In this document: positions 17,404 through 28,643 of the stretch, one piece after another
Position numbering within the stretch: position 1 is the first letter of the stretch
How the letters are laid out: every line of letters begins with the position of its first letter
Source: Umezawaea tangerina
GTDB taxonomy: Bacteria; Actinomycetota; Actinomycetes; Mycobacteriales; Pseudonocardiaceae
DNA: 64,000 nucleotides
NCBI RefSeq assembly: GCF_003002815.1
Contig: NZ_PVTF01000003.1
Coordinates: 434,001 to 498,000 of the forward strand
Direction of reading: 5' to 3'
Translations under genes and position numbers: made by a program
Notes under the pieces: model-generated
What the model was told of the DNA's origin: nothing
What the model saw: the letters and a program-made list of their open reading frames with translations, nothing else
Database searches by the model: none

Positions 17404-18723
17404 GTGCCTTCCACCGTTCGACGGCCCGTCATAGCCCTGGTTCTGACCGCGTGCACGCTGATGGCCACCGCGGCACTGGCCGCGCCGACCGGCACCGCGC
17501 AGTCCGCTCGGACGCAGGCGTCACCGTGCGACAACCGGCTCAGCCCACCGCCACCGGTGGACACGTCGGAGCAGGTCCCGGACGGCACGAAGCCGCCGAG
17601 CCCGCTGCCGGTGCCGGAGACGCCCGTCGGCGGCGACCGCCTCGCGGAGTGCGGTCTGGTGCTGCCGCCGAACGCCAAACCGCTGCCCGACGACCTGACC
17701 GCAGCGAGCTGGGTGCTGGCGGACATGGACAGCGGCGCGGTGCTCGCCTCGTTCGACCCGCACGGCAGGCAGCGGCCCGCGTCGGTGATGAAGGTGCTGC
17801 TGGCCATGGTGGTGGCCAAGGAGCTGCCGCTGGACACGACCGTCGTCGCGACCCAGGAGGACCTGGACCAGGAGTGCTCCTGCATCGGCCTGCGCAACGG
17901 CGGCGAGTACACCGTCGAGCAGCTCATGCAGGCCCTGCTGATGGCGTCGGGCAACGACGTGGCGCACGCGCTCGCGCGCAGGCTGGGCGGTGTGCCCAGC
18001 GCGGTCCGCAAGATGAACGCGCTGGCCGCTGAGCTGGGCGCCCTCGACACCCGTGCGATCACCCCGTCCGGCCTGGACGCTCCCGGCACGAGCACCTCCG
18101 CCTACGACGTGGCGGTGATCTTCCGCGCGGCGATGAAGTACCCGGAGTTCGCCAAGGCGATCCAGACCCCGCAGATCAGCTTCCCCGCGCCCGGCGGCCG
18201 GGGGACGGTGCCGGTGGTCAACGACAACCAGCTGCTCGGGTCGTACGAGGGGCTGCTGGGCGGGCGCACCGGGTTCACCGACGACGCCCTGCACACCTAC
18301 GTGGGCGCCGCGGAGCGCAACGGCAAGCGGCTGGTGGTCGCGCTGCTGCGCGGGCAGCAGCAGCCGGTGCCGATCACCGACCAGGCCGTGGCCCTGCTCG
18401 ACTACGGGTTCGCGCTCCAGGGGAGCGACAACGTCGGCAAGCTGGTCGACGGGGCGCCCCAGACCAAGAAGAAGCCGACCGAGGCGAAGCCGACGGAGAC
18501 CAGCGCTCCGGGTGTGCCGAACGGCAACGCGTCCACCAAGGCGCAGGGGAACAAGTCCGCGATGGAGGCGGCGTTCGGCAACGTCGGGCTGCCGATCACG
18601 GTCGTCGCGGGCATCGGTGTCCTGCTGGGCCTGCTGATGTACCTGCGCGGCCGCCGCGCCAAGGCCGCGCGCGCCCGGCGCGACGCCGAGCAGCAGGAGA
18701 AGCTGGCGAAGCTCGGCCTGTAG
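17404..18723 (+). CDS. D-alanyl-D-alanine carboxypeptidase (peptidase S11), membrane anchored
   Basis: This envelope enzyme trims the terminal D-Ala of peptidoglycan stem peptides. It has a signal peptide (VIALVLTACTLMATAALAA) and a Pro-rich linker. The penicillin-binding motifs are S127-V-M-K130, S182-G-N184 and R288-T-G290. A C-terminal transmembrane helix (ITVVAGIGVLLGLLMYL) and a basic tail fit a type S11 enzyme anchored at both ends. The third motif is normally K-T-G; here Lys is replaced by Arg. The start is GTG 17404, and the gene ends at a bidirectional terminator. Confidence 0.92.
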   Translation: MPSTVRRPVIALVLTACTLMATAALAAPTGTAQSARTQASPCDNRLSPPPPVDTSEQVPDGTKPPSPLPVPETPVGGDRLAECGLVLPPNAKPLPDDLTAASWVLADMDSGAVLASFDPHGRQRPASVMKVLLAMVVAKELPLDTTVVATQEDLDQECSCIGLRNGGEYTVEQLMQALLMASGNDVAHALARRLGGVPSAVRKMNALAAELGALDTRAITPSGLDAPGTSTSAYDVAVIFRAAMKYPEFAKAIQTPQISFPAPGGRGTVPVVNDNQLLGSYEGLLGGRTGFTDDALHTYVGAAERNGKRLVVALLRGQQQPVPITDQAVALLDYGFALQGSDNVGKLVDGAPQTKKKPTEAKPTETSAPGVPNGNASTKAQGNKSAMEAAFGNVGLPITVVAGIGVLLGLLMYLRGRRAKAARARRDAEQQEKLAKLGL

Positions 18724-18754
18724 GTCCTTGCGGCGCAAGCGATCCGCGACACGG

Positions 18755-18792
18755 GGAAGCCCCCACCCGGAACTGTCCGGGTGGGGGCTTCC
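18755..18792. terminator. Bidirectional terminator
   Basis: Perfect 16-bp arms GGAAGCCCCCACCCGG with loop AACTGT lie between the convergent carboxypeptidase and discoidin-domain genes. Confidence 0.8.
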
Positions 18793-18827
18793 TGGTGTCG
18801 GCGACGGGATGGCGGGAGCCACCCCGG

Positions 18828-20453
18828 TCAGGTCGCGTAGACCTCCAGCTCGTTCACCCGCACGAAGCCCGGTTGGTTGGTGGGCCCGCTGCGCGCCAGC
18901 ACCCGGACCAGCCGGGTCGAGCGGGAGTCGAACGTCACGGTGGCGCTGGGGCTGGTGTTGCCCCGCACCGAGGCCACGGTCAGGTACGTCACCCCGTTCC
19001 ACACCTGGACGTCGAAGTCGCGGATCGGGTAGCTCGCGGTCGTGTAGACCACCGCCCGCCGCACGGTCTTGGTGACCCCGAAGTCGACCTGCACCCACTC
19101 GGGTGTGGTGGGCGGGAAGGTGCCCGCGGCGTTGGCCCAGCTGTAGGCCGCGCCGAGGGTGGTGTCGCGCTTGCAGTCGTTCACCCTGGACGCCGAGTAC
19201 CCGGTGTAGGTGCTGGACGCGGAGGCCGTGGACCCGCAGGCGAGGTTGTCGTTGCCGGTCCCGCCCTCACCGCCCTGGGTGCACACGTTCATCTCGACGG
19301 ACCCGGTGCTGTACAGCGTGCTGGTGGGCTCGTCGAACATGACCACGACGTTGCCCGCGTCGTCGTCCCGCGCCGACCACTTGACGTTCACGCCGAGGTC
19401 CACGCCGTAGATCGGGATCTTCACGCTGAAGGTGATCTCCGGTCCGCCGTCCTCCTCGAACCACTGGTAGGCCAGCACGTCACCCCACGCCGCCCGGTCC
19501 CACGTCGTCACGAACAGGTCCGAGCTCTGCCAGGACTCGATGTTCTTCTTCTTGACGCTGGGGAACACGATCTTGCGCATGGTCGCCCCGGCCGAGGTGA
19601 TCACCAGCGCGCGCATCTCGCGCTTGCCCTCGAAGAGGCCGCCGAACGACCTCTTGTCCTTGAGCCGCCACCGCTGGAGGTACTCCTGGCCCTTGTTGTT
19701 GCGCACACCGGTCGGGTTGCACGTCACGCCGGCGGCGGACACCTCGTCGATCGGCTTGGCGTACAGCGTGGGCACGCTGCTGGTGCCCCCGCCCCCGTTG
19801 TCCGGGGCGGGCTCGGCCGCCGACAGCACCCACACCTCCTGCGTGGCCGCGACCGCCTCGGTGACCGGCGCCGTCGTGTTCACCACCTGCCCGGAGGCGT
19901 TGAGCACGTAGCCCGCGGTGCTCTCCGCGCTCTCGTCGGCGGGCGCCACGGCGACCACGACGGTGCTGCCGGTCGGCAGGCCCTCGTCCAGGTTGGGGAT
20001 GTAGATCTGCGGGAAGTAGGTGTAGCCGTTGATGATCCCCAACGAGGGCAGCGCGTTCTTGAACGCGACCCACTTCGGGTCGGAGGTGTTGACGATCCCG
20101 GACTCCTCGGCCTCCTGCCACACGGTCAGCAGCATGGCGTCGGTGTCGCCGCCGGTCTGCCTGGAGGCGATGTTGCGCACCAGCGCCCTGATCTGGCTGT
20201 CGGCCGCGATCCCGAGCACCGGGGCGACGAGCGCCTGCATCCGTTGCGAGATCAGGATGTCGTCGTTGGTGGGTGCGACGGAGTTGGTCGTAGGCGCGGA
20301 CTTGGCCGTCGGCGCCGACTGGGACGATGGGGTGGCGGAGTCCTTCTCCGGTGCGGCGGCGGATGCCTGGCCGGTGATGGCGGAGCACAGGAGCAGCGCG
20401 CTGACCAGCGCCGCCACCCCTCTGCGGCCGGGCATGCGGGATGAGTGCTTCAT
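18828..20453 (-). CDS. Secreted protein with C-terminal F5/8 type C (discoidin-like) domain
   Basis: The 541-residue protein has a signal peptide (VAALVSALLLCSAITGQASA). A Ser/Thr/Pro-rich linker follows, then a large unrecognised central part with many beta-strands (YKIPIYGVDLG-like repeats and WSARDDDAGN). The C-terminal 140 residues resemble an F5/8C, CBM32-like carbohydrate-binding domain (LACGSTASASSTYTGYSAS, then WVQVDFGVTKTVRRAVVYT). It probably binds extracellular or wall glycans; no catalytic motif is evident. A GC-rich palindromic AAGCGCTT box at about 20476-20483 upstream looks like a LacI-family operator half, which would fit sugar control. Confidence 0.8.
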   Translation of the reverse strand: MKHSSRMPGRRGVAALVSALLLCSAITGQASAAAPEKDSATPSSQSAPTAKSAPTTNSVAPTNDDILISQRMQALVAPVLGIAADSQIRALVRNIASRQTGGDTDAMLLTVWQEAEESGIVNTSDPKWVAFKNALPSLGIINGYTYFPQIYIPNLDEGLPTGSTVVVAVAPADESAESTAGYVLNASGQVVNTTAPVTEAVAATQEVWVLSAAEPAPDNGGGGTSSVPTLYAKPIDEVSAAGVTCNPTGVRNNKGQEYLQRWRLKDKRSFGGLFEGKREMRALVITSAGATMRKIVFPSVKKKNIESWQSSDLFVTTWDRAAWGDVLAYQWFEEDGGPEITFSVKIPIYGVDLGVNVKWSARDDDAGNVVVMFDEPTSTLYSTGSVEMNVCTQGGEGGTGNDNLACGSTASASSTYTGYSASRVNDCKRDTTLGAAYSWANAAGTFPPTTPEWVQVDFGVTKTVRRAVVYTTASYPIRDFDVQVWNGVTYLTVASVRGNTSPSATVTFDSRSTRLVRVLARSGPTNQPGFVRVNELEVYAT

Positions 20454-20581
20454 CGGTTCCCTTCGCAGGATGAGTAAGCGCTTTCCGCCTTGTGCGGCAA
20501 GCGCTCGCGGAGCGCGGGAGTCGCTCCGGGCAGGGGGATCTCCGCTGTCGCGGAGGGGTGCGCGGTCAGTACGCTTCAGGC

Positions 20582-21637
20582 GTGGTCGCGCGGCGGGATG
20601 TGGAACGCAGGACGTTGGGGGAGCTGGACGAGGTGCTCCGCTCCAGGCCTCCGGCGGAGGACCTGTTCCGGGAGAGCGGACTCGTGCTGGCGGCGGCGCT
20701 CGGGTTCGACGCGGTGTGCTGGCACCTCAACGACCCGGTCACCGGGCTGGTGAGCACGGTGCAGTCCGACGAGCTGGACCTGCGCGGGTTCGAGCTGGCC
20801 ATCGAGCTGGCGACGGCGTTCGACGACGTGACGACGTTCGACAAGATCCGCGGGTCCGGCGAGCTCGCGGACACGATCAGCCGGGCCACCGGCGGCAGGC
20901 CGCAGGTCAGCGTCAGGTACCGGGAGCAGCTGCGGCCGCTGGGCTACGGCGACGAGATGCGGGCGAACTTCGACGCGCAGGGCGGCATGTGGGGCTGCGC
21001 GGCGTTCATGCGGGACGGGGGTCGCGGCTACTTCCGGCCGGAGGAGCTGCGGCTGGCCCGCGTCGTCTCCCGGCGCATCGGGGTGGCGCTGCGGGACCTG
21101 CACGTGCCCGACGAACGGCTCGACGCGCGGCACATCGCCCTGCCCGCGGTGGCGGTGCTGGGGCCGGACAACGCGCTGGTGGCCGCCGACGAGGCGGCCG
21201 AGGCCGTGATCGCCGACCTGACCGCGGGCGCCACCGTGCGCGGTGCGCCCGCGCCGTTCCGCGTGATCGCCCACCGGGCCCGCCAGGGGCTGCCCGCCAA
21301 GACCAGGGTCCGCACCGGCGCGGGTACCTGGCTGGTGGCCCACGCCTCGCTGCTGGAGCGGCGCGCCGACGGCCCGGTCGCGGTGGTCGTCGCCGAGGCC
21401 ACGCCGTCCGAGCTGGTCCCGGTGGTGCTGGTGTCCTACGGGCTGACCACCAGGGAGCAGGAGGTCGCGCTGCACGCGGTGCGCGGCAGCACCACCGCCG
21501 AGATCGCCCGTTTGCTGGGCATGGCACCGGTCACCGTGCAGGACCACCTGAAGTCCATCTTCGACAAGACCGGCACCCGCAGCCGCCGCGAGCTCGTCGC
21601 GCACCTCGTCGTCGCCAACCTCGCCGAGCACCGGTAA
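20582..21637 (+). CDS. LuxR family transcriptional regulator with GAF-like sensor region
   Basis: The 351-residue protein ends in a LuxR/GerE helix-turn-helix (LTTREQEVALHAVRGSTTAE, then IARLLGMAPVTVQDHLKSIF). The first 180 residues resemble a GAF-like sensor (AALGFDAVCWHLNDPVTGL, RLARVVSRRIGVALRDLH). This architecture is common in actinomycete regulators, and the ligand is unknown. It is divergent from the secreted discoidin-domain gene with 128 bp between the starts and may control it. GTG 20582 is chosen because homology starts there. It ends about 110 bp before a terminator. Confidence 0.85.
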   Translation: MVARRDVERRTLGELDEVLRSRPPAEDLFRESGLVLAAALGFDAVCWHLNDPVTGLVSTVQSDELDLRGFELAIELATAFDDVTTFDKIRGSGELADTISRATGGRPQVSVRYREQLRPLGYGDEMRANFDAQGGMWGCAAFMRDGGRGYFRPEELRLARVVSRRIGVALRDLHVPDERLDARHIALPAVAVLGPDNALVAADEAAEAVIADLTAGATVRGAPAPFRVIAHRARQGLPAKTRVRTGAGTWLVAHASLLERRADGPVAVVVAEATPSELVPVVLVSYGLTTREQEVALHAVRGSTTAEIARLLGMAPVTVQDHLKSIFDKTGTRSRRELVAHLVVANLAEHR

Positions 21638-21751
21638 CCGCATGTCCCGCCCCCGAGAAGAGCCGTTATGTGAGTTCGGCTCAACTTAACGAGGGGGTCG
21701 TGCGGGTCGATATCCCAACATTCTGGGGGGTGTCCGGTACGCCTCGGGAAC

Positions 21752-21792
21752 GACGAGGCCCCCGCCCGGAACGTCCGGACGGGGGCCTCGTC
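21752..21792. terminator. Bidirectional terminator between luxR-type gene and sdhB
   Basis: Arms GACGAGGCCCCCG(C)CCGGA and their complement lie around a short ACG loop. The hairpin sits 8 bp after the sdhB stop and serves the convergent LuxR-type gene as well. Confidence 0.75.
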
Positions 21793-21800
21793 GTCAGCGG

Positions 21801-22591
21801 TCAGACGCGCTTGAACAGCAGCGCGCGCTTGACCTCCTGGATCGCCTTGGTCACCTGGATGCCGCGGGGGCAGGCGTCGGTGCAGTTGAAGGTCGTGCGG
21901 CAGCGCCACACGCCCTCCTTGTCGCTGAGGATGTCGAGCCGCTCCTCGGCGCCCTCGTCGCGGCTGTCGAAGATGAACCGGTGCGCGTTGACGATCGCGG
22001 CGGGCCCGAAGTAGGAGCCGTCGGTCCAGTACACCGGGCACGAGGTCGTGCAGCAGGCGCACAGGATGCACTTGGTGGTGTCGTCGAAGCGCTCGCGGTC
22101 GGCCGCGGACTGCAGCCGTTCGCGGGTCGGCTCGGGGCTGTAGTTGATGAGGTACGGCTGGACCGCGCGGAACGCCTCGAAGAACGGTTCCATGTCGACC
22201 AGCAGGTCCTTGTGCACCGGCAGGCCCTTGATGGGCTCGATGGTGATCGTCGTCGGCTTGCCGCCCGCGGACAGCAGGTCCTTCAGCAGCACCTTGCACG
22301 CCAGGCGGTTCACGCCGTTGATGCGCATCGCGTCCGAGCCGCAGATGCCGTGCGCGCAGGACCGGCGGAACGTCAGCGTGCCGTCCAGGTACCACTTCAC
22401 GTAGTGCAGCAGGTTCAGCACGCGGTCCGACGGCAGGGCCGGGATCTCGAAGGAGTCCCAGCGCGGCTCGTCGTCGAACTCCGTGTTGAACCGGCGGATC
22501 TTGACGGTCACCGTGATGGCGCCCTCGGGGACCGGCGGCTCCGAGCCCTTCGAGCCCGAGGAGGAAGTCTGTTCAGCAGTAGAGGCGGTCA

Positions 22592-22592
<1 letters not shown>
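21801..22592 (-). CDS. sdhB: Succinate dehydrogenase iron-sulfur subunit
   Basis: This subunit transfers electrons from FAD in SdhA to the membrane quinone site. The 263 residues carry a [2Fe-2S] set (CAHGICGSDAM followed by a fourth Cys in NRLAC), a [4Fe-4S] set (CILCACCTTSCP) and a [3Fe-4S] set closed by CTDACPRG. A Ser/Gly-rich N-terminal extension is typical of actinomycetes. It is last in the sdhCDAB operon. Its start overlaps the last base of the sdhA stop, which implies coupled translation. Confidence 0.97.
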
Positions 22593-24343
<1,751 letters not shown>

Positions 24344-24364
24344 TTCACGTTCTCCCGCAGCGGT

Positions 24365-24778
24365 TCAGTCGGTGATGTTCGGGTCGAAGGTGAAGATCAC
24401 GAACGTGCCGAGGGAGATGATCAACACCATCGAGACGTAGAGGAGGATCTTCAGCCAGAACCGGGTGGCGTCCTTGCGGGCGTAGTCGTTGATCACCGTG
24501 CGGAGGCCGTTGCCGCCGTGGATCTGGGCCAGCCACAGCATCGCCAGGTCCCACATCTGCCAGAACGGCGACGCCCAGCGGCCGGCGACGAAGCCGAAGT
24601 TGATGCGGTGCACGCCGCCGTCGAGGATGTTCATGATGAACAGGTGGCCGAGCACCAGCACCACGAGCGCCATGCCCGAGATGCGCATGAACAGCCAGCT
24701 GTAGAGCTCGAAGTTGCTGCGGCGGGCGGCGGGCCTGCGCGGCGCGCGGGGCTTGGCCAGGCCGAGTGCGTTCGTCAT
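24365..24778 (-). CDS. sdhD: Succinate dehydrogenase hydrophobic membrane anchor subunit
   Basis: The 137-residue membrane subunit has three helices (ISGMALVVLVLGHLFIMNIL with a probable haem-ligand His, a middle LAMLWLAQIHGGNGLRTVIN helix, and ILLYVSMVLIISLGTFVIF). With SdhC it forms the quinone and haem-b site. The start at 24778 overlaps the sdhC stop (ATGA type). The order C-D-A-B equals that in M. tuberculosis Rv3316-Rv3319. Confidence 0.95.
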   Translation of the reverse strand: MTNALGLAKPRAPRRPAARRSNFELYSWLFMRISGMALVVLVLGHLFIMNILDGGVHRINFGFVAGRWASPFWQMWDLAMLWLAQIHGGNGLRTVINDYARKDATRFWLKILLYVSMVLIISLGTFVIFTFDPNITD

Positions 24779-25200
24779 CACTTGCCCCCGAACAGGTCGG
24801 ACAGCGTCCGCTCGAGCATGAAGTAGGCGCCGGGCACCATCACGACGACCCACACGGCCAGCGTGGTCCAGAGCATGGCGCGCTGGAAGCGCGGGCCCTT
24901 CTCCCAGAAGTCGACCAGCATGATCCGGATGCCGTTGAGCGCGTGGAACAGCACCGCGCCGACGAGCCCGAGCTCCATCAGGTTGACGACCGGGTTCTTG
25001 TAGACCTCGATCACGCTGTCGTACGTCTGCGGCGACACGCGCACGAGCGCGGTGTCGATCACGTGGGCGAAGAGGAAGAAGAAGGTCAGGACGCCGGTGA
25101 TGCGATGGGCGACCCAAGACCACATGCCCAGATCGCCGCGGTACAGCGTGCCGCCCCCTCGGGAGGTGCCCTCCCGCTCGGTCGCGGTGGTACTGGCCAT
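24778..25200 (-). CDS. sdhC: Succinate dehydrogenase cytochrome b556 subunit
   Basis: The 140-residue first gene of the operon has three helices: HRITGVLTFFFLFAHVIDTA with the haem-ligand His region, LGLVGAVLFHALNGIRIML, and a C-terminal TTLAVWVVVMVPGAYF. The GMWSWVAHRITG motif is typical of actinomycete SdhC. The operon promoter must lie in the 585-bp region shared with the divergent nucleoside importer operon; an AT-containing palindrome (CTCAA-CTA-TTGAG, 25273-25285) sits 73 bp upstream of the start. Confidence 0.95.
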   Translation of the reverse strand: MASTTATEREGTSRGGGTLYRGDLGMWSWVAHRITGVLTFFFLFAHVIDTALVRVSPQTYDSVIEVYKNPVVNLMELGLVGAVLFHALNGIRIMLVDFWEKGPRFQRAMLWTTLAVWVVVMVPGAYFMLERTLSDLFGGK

Positions 25201-25785
25201 GCGCTGCGGCCTCCAACGTCGGTGGTGGACTGGTCCCTAGTGCGGCGATCGCGATTTCCCGCCGGGCTAGTGCTCAACTATTGAGGAGGACCTTGACCAT
25301 CGGATGCTAGACCCGCGCACACGAACAGACCCAACGGCCGGACCCGCTCTGTGATCGATGGAACACGCAGTCGTTCTTCTGGGTGACCTGGATCGATCCG
25401 CCGGGTCGCGCACGTCACGAAAGGGTCTCCGCCGGCCCCTCGGACGGGAGGAGGGCCGGAGCCCCGCCAGGCCCCGACCCTCCCAAGTGGCGTGTGCACC
25501 CGCCACCGGACACACGCACGGCGGTCCGTCCGGGTTCGCCGGGATTTCCACAGATGACAATCCGGAAATCGCCCCGACCCCCGTTCCGGACACCTCCCGG
25601 CCACACCCCGACACCGGCGCGTCACGTCGAGTGGCGAACGATGTCGATCGCATCAACGATTAGGTCACGTGCGAGCCGGTGTACGTCCGATGGCCGTTAC
25701 CAGGGGGTACGGTTCGCCACTCGGAAGGCCCGACGGCGTCGTTGTCGGGAATGTCTGCTCAGTGAGCAGGGAGGGAGACGTAGCC
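25201..25785. other. Divergent intergenic region between sdhC and the nucleoside importer
   Basis: These 585 bp lie between two divergent operons. I find no convincing gene: all frames lack a plausible start with a ribosome site and coding-like codon use. Features seen are the small palindrome at 25273-25285 on the sdh side and an AT-poor stretch before the importer gene. Both operon promoters are expected here, and a site for a redox or nucleoside regulator could be present but is not recognisable. Confidence 0.5.
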
Positions 25786-26943
25786 GTGCGTCGTCGTATG
25801 CGGGGCATCGCGGTTGCCGCGATCGCGCTGACCAGCGTCATGTCGATGGCAGCGTGTGCCAAGGACTCTGGCGGCACCAGCAACAACGCGGGGTCCAGCG
25901 GGACCGCCGCGAGTGGCTGCAAGCTGGCCGACAAGCCTCCGGCCGCCGCCGCGAGCAGCAGCACGGCCGGTGACGGCACCAAGGTGGACGGCAGCGCCCT
26001 CAAGGTCGGCCTGGCCTACGACATCGGTGGCCGTGGCGACGCGTCGTTCAACGACTCCGCCGCCGCCGGTCTGGACAAGGCCAAGACGGACCTGGGCCTC
26101 AAGGCCGACGCCGTCAAGGAGCTGACCGCGGCCCCGAACGAGGCCGAGGACGCCAAGCAGACCCGTCTGCGCCAGCTCGCGACCGAGGGCTACAACCCGA
26201 TCGTGGCCGTGGGCTTCGCCTACGCCGAGTCGCTGAAGGTCGTCGCGCCGCAGTTCCCGGACGTCAAGTTCGCGATCGTGGACGGTGCCGTGGACGGCGC
26301 CACCAACGTGACCCCGCTGGTGTTCGCGGAGGAGCAGGGCTCGTTCCTCGTCGGCGTCATCGCCGCCTACCAGAGCAAGGCCTGCCACGTCGGCTTCGTC
26401 GGCGGTGTGGACATCCCGCTGATCCAGAAGTTCGAGGCGGGCTACGCGCAGGGCGCGAAGGCCGCGGCTCCGGACATCAAGCTCGAGAAGAAGTACCTCA
26501 CCCCGGCCGGTGACTTCACCGGGTTCCAGGACCCGGCCAAGGGCCAGGTCGTGGGCCAGGGCCAGGTCGAGGCGGGTGCCGACGTGCTCTACCAGGCCGC
26601 GGGCGCCTCGGGCAAGGGCGTCTTCGCCGCCGCCAAGGCAGGCAACGCCAAGGCCATCGGTGTCGACTCCGACCAGTACAACCAGCCCACGGTCGCCGAG
26701 TCCAAGGACGTGATCGTCTCGTCCATGCTCAAGCGCGTCGACGTGGCGGTGTTCGACTTCGTCAAGGCCGTCGCGAAGAACGACCTGGCGAGCCTGCCGA
26801 AGGTGTTCGACCTCAAGGTCGACGGTGTCGGCTACGCCACCTCCGGTGGCAAGATCGACGCCGACCTGGCCGCCGTCCTCGAGGGCTACAAGGCCCAGAT
26901 CATCGCGGGCAAGATCACGGTCTCGGACAAGCCGAGCAGCTGA
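25786..26943 (+). CDS. BMP family nucleoside-binding lipoprotein of an ABC importer
   Basis: This surface lipoprotein captures nucleosides for the ABC importer encoded downstream. The 385-residue precursor has a lipoprotein signal (SVMSMAAC, lipidated Cys24) and a low-complexity linker. The BMP/PnrA fold follows, with GLAYDIGGRGDASFNDSAA, then IVAVGFAYAESLKVVAPQFP and VGFVGGVDIPLI. GTG 25786 is chosen because the ribosome site GGAGGGAGAC precedes it; an in-frame GTG at 25762 would place that site inside the gene. A hairpin follows the stop, suggesting higher expression of this gene than of the rest of the operon. Confidence 0.93.
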   Translation: MRRRMRGIAVAAIALTSVMSMAACAKDSGGTSNNAGSSGTAASGCKLADKPPAAAASSSTAGDGTKVDGSALKVGLAYDIGGRGDASFNDSAAAGLDKAKTDLGLKADAVKELTAAPNEAEDAKQTRLRQLATEGYNPIVAVGFAYAESLKVVAPQFPDVKFAIVDGAVDGATNVTPLVFAEEQGSFLVGVIAAYQSKACHVGFVGGVDIPLIQKFEAGYAQGAKAAAPDIKLEKKYLTPAGDFTGFQDPAKGQVVGQGQVEAGADVLYQAAGASGKGVFAAAKAGNAKAIGVDSDQYNQPTVAESKDVIVSSMLKRVDVAVFDFVKAVAKNDLASLPKVFDLKVDGVGYATSGGKIDADLAAVLEGYKAQIIAGKITVSDKPSS

Positions 26944-26958
26944 CGTCAGACTGCCGGT

Positions 26959-26999
26959 CGTGCTGGGCCCCGCGAGCGCGTCTCGTGGGGCCCAGCACG
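26959..26999 (+). terminator. Intra-operon attenuator hairpin
   Basis: Arms CGTGCTGGGCCCC and their complement, extended by CGAG/CTCG, lie between the binding-protein gene and the ATPase gene. Such partial terminators commonly raise the binding protein relative to membrane components. Confidence 0.6.
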
Positions 27000-27020
27000 T
27001 CGTAATGGGAGTTTTCAACG

Positions 27021-28643
27021 ATGAGCAGTTCCACCTCCGCCGACCTGCCAGCGGCCATCGGTGACCCCGAGGGCCCGCCCGCCGTCGTGCTGTCCGGCAT
27101 CACCAAGCGCTTTCCGGGCGTCGTCGCCAACAGCGACGTCCACCTGAGCGTTCGGGTCGGCGAAGTCCACGCCCTGTGCGGTGAGAACGGCGCGGGCAAG
27201 TCCACCCTGATGAAGATCCTCTACGGGATGCAGCAACCCGACGAGGGCACCATCGACGTGGCGGGCGAACGCGTCCACTTCAGAACCCCAGCCGACGCGA
27301 TCAAGGTCGGGATCGGCATGGTGCACCAGCACTTCATGCTCGCCGACAACCTGACCGTGCAGGAGAACGTCGTGCTCGGCGCCGAGGCGCTGCACGGCAT
27401 CGGCGGCAAGGCGCGCAAGCGGATCCTGGAGCTCGCGGGCAGAACCGGCCTCAGCGTCGACCCCGGCGTGCTGGTGGAACGGCTCGGCGTCGCGGACCGG
27501 CAGCGCGTGGAGATCCTCAAGGTGCTCTACCGGGGCGCCAAGGTGATCATCCTCGACGAGCCGACCGCGGTGCTCGTGCCGCAGGAGGTGGACGAGCTGT
27601 TCGCCACCCTGCGCGGCATGCAGGAGCAGGGCTTCACGTTCCTGTTCATCTCGCACAAGCTCGACGAGGTGCGCGCGATCGCCGACTCCGTGACGGTCAT
27701 CCGGCGCGGCACCACGGTCGGCACCGCCGACCCGAAGGCGGTCAGCTCCCGGCAGCTCGCCGAGATGATGGTCGGCAGCGAGCTGCCCAGCCCGGAGACC
27801 AGGGAGTCCACCGTCACCGACCGCGAGGTGCTCCGCGTCGAGGGCCTCGCGCTCGTGGCGCAGGAGGGCACCCGCCCGGTGCTCGACGGCATCGACCTGG
27901 TCGTCCGCTCCGGCGAGGTCGTCGGCATCGCGGGCGTCGAGGGCAACGGCCAGACCGAGCTCGTCGAGACGATCATGGGCATGCGCCGGGCGTCGGCCGG
28001 GCACGTGGTGCTCGTCGACGCCGAGGGCAACGCCAAGGACCTCGTCAAGCTCGGCACGCTCGCCCGGCGCGAGGCGGGCATCGGGTACGTCCCCGAGGAC
28101 CGCCACCGCCAGGGCCTGCTGCTCACCCAACCGCTGTGGGCCAACAGGATCCTGGGCTACCAGACCCGCAGGCCCACCGCGAAGGGCGCCTGGCTCGACA
28201 TCGCGGGCGCCAAGCAGGACACCCAGCGCATCGTCGAGGAGTTCGACGTCCGCACACCGGGCATCGACGTGGCCGCGGCCGCGCTGTCCGGCGGCAACCA
28301 GCAGAAGCTGGTCGTCGGCCGCGAGCTGTCCGGCGACCCGGTGCTGCTCATCGCGTCGCACCCGACCCGCGGCGTGGACGTCGGCGCGCAGGCGCTGATC
28401 TGGGACGAGATCAAGCGCGCGCGGGCCGCGGGCCTGGCCGTGCTGCTGATCTCGGCCGACCTGGACGAGCTGATCGGCCTGTCCGACACCATCAAGGTCA
28501 TGCTCCGCGGCAGGCTCGTCGCCGACGCGGACCCCAACACCGTCACGCCGGAGGACCTGGGCAGCGCGATGACAGGCGCCGGCAGCACCAGCGACGCGGT
28601 GGCCGCGCTGGACACCCCCGTCGACGAGGAAGGCGAGCGCTGA
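27021..28643 (+). CDS. Nucleoside ABC importer ATPase (two nucleotide-binding domains)
   Basis: The 540-residue protein contains two fused ABC domains, as in RbsA and XylG. The first has Walker A GENGAGKST (Lys60) and Walker B VIILDEPTAVL. The second has a degenerate Walker A (GVEGNGQTELVE) and the signature LSGGNQQKL, with TRGVDVGAQ replacing a normal Walker B end. One functional and one degenerate site is usual for this subfamily. It powers uptake by the two permeases downstream; its stop overlaps the start of the first permease. Confidence 0.92.
   Translation: MSSSTSADLPAAIGDPEGPPAVVLSGITKRFPGVVANSDVHLSVRVGEVHALCGENGAGKSTLMKILYGMQQPDEGTIDVAGERVHFRTPADAIKVGIGMVHQHFMLADNLTVQENVVLGAEALHGIGGKARKRILELAGRTGLSVDPGVLVERLGVADRQRVEILKVLYRGAKVIILDEPTAVLVPQEVDELFATLRGMQEQGFTFLFISHKLDEVRAIADSVTVIRRGTTVGTADPKAVSSRQLAEMMVGSELPSPETRESTVTDREVLRVEGLALVAQEGTRPVLDGIDLVVRSGEVVGIAGVEGNGQTELVETIMGMRRASAGHVVLVDAEGNAKDLVKLGTLARREAGIGYVPEDRHRQGLLLTQPLWANRILGYQTRRPTAKGAWLDIAGAKQDTQRIVEEFDVRTPGIDVAAAALSGGNQQKLVVGRELSGDPVLLIASHPTRGVDVGAQALIWDEIKRARAAGLAVLLISADLDELIGLSDTIKVMLRGRLVADADPNTVTPEDLGSAMTGAGSTSDAVAALDTPVDEEGER

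Noticed and set aside
25267-25663. Overlapping frames in the sdhC-importer intergenic region
   Set aside because: Frames are open on both strands at once, with Arg/Pro-rich composition and no homology signal.
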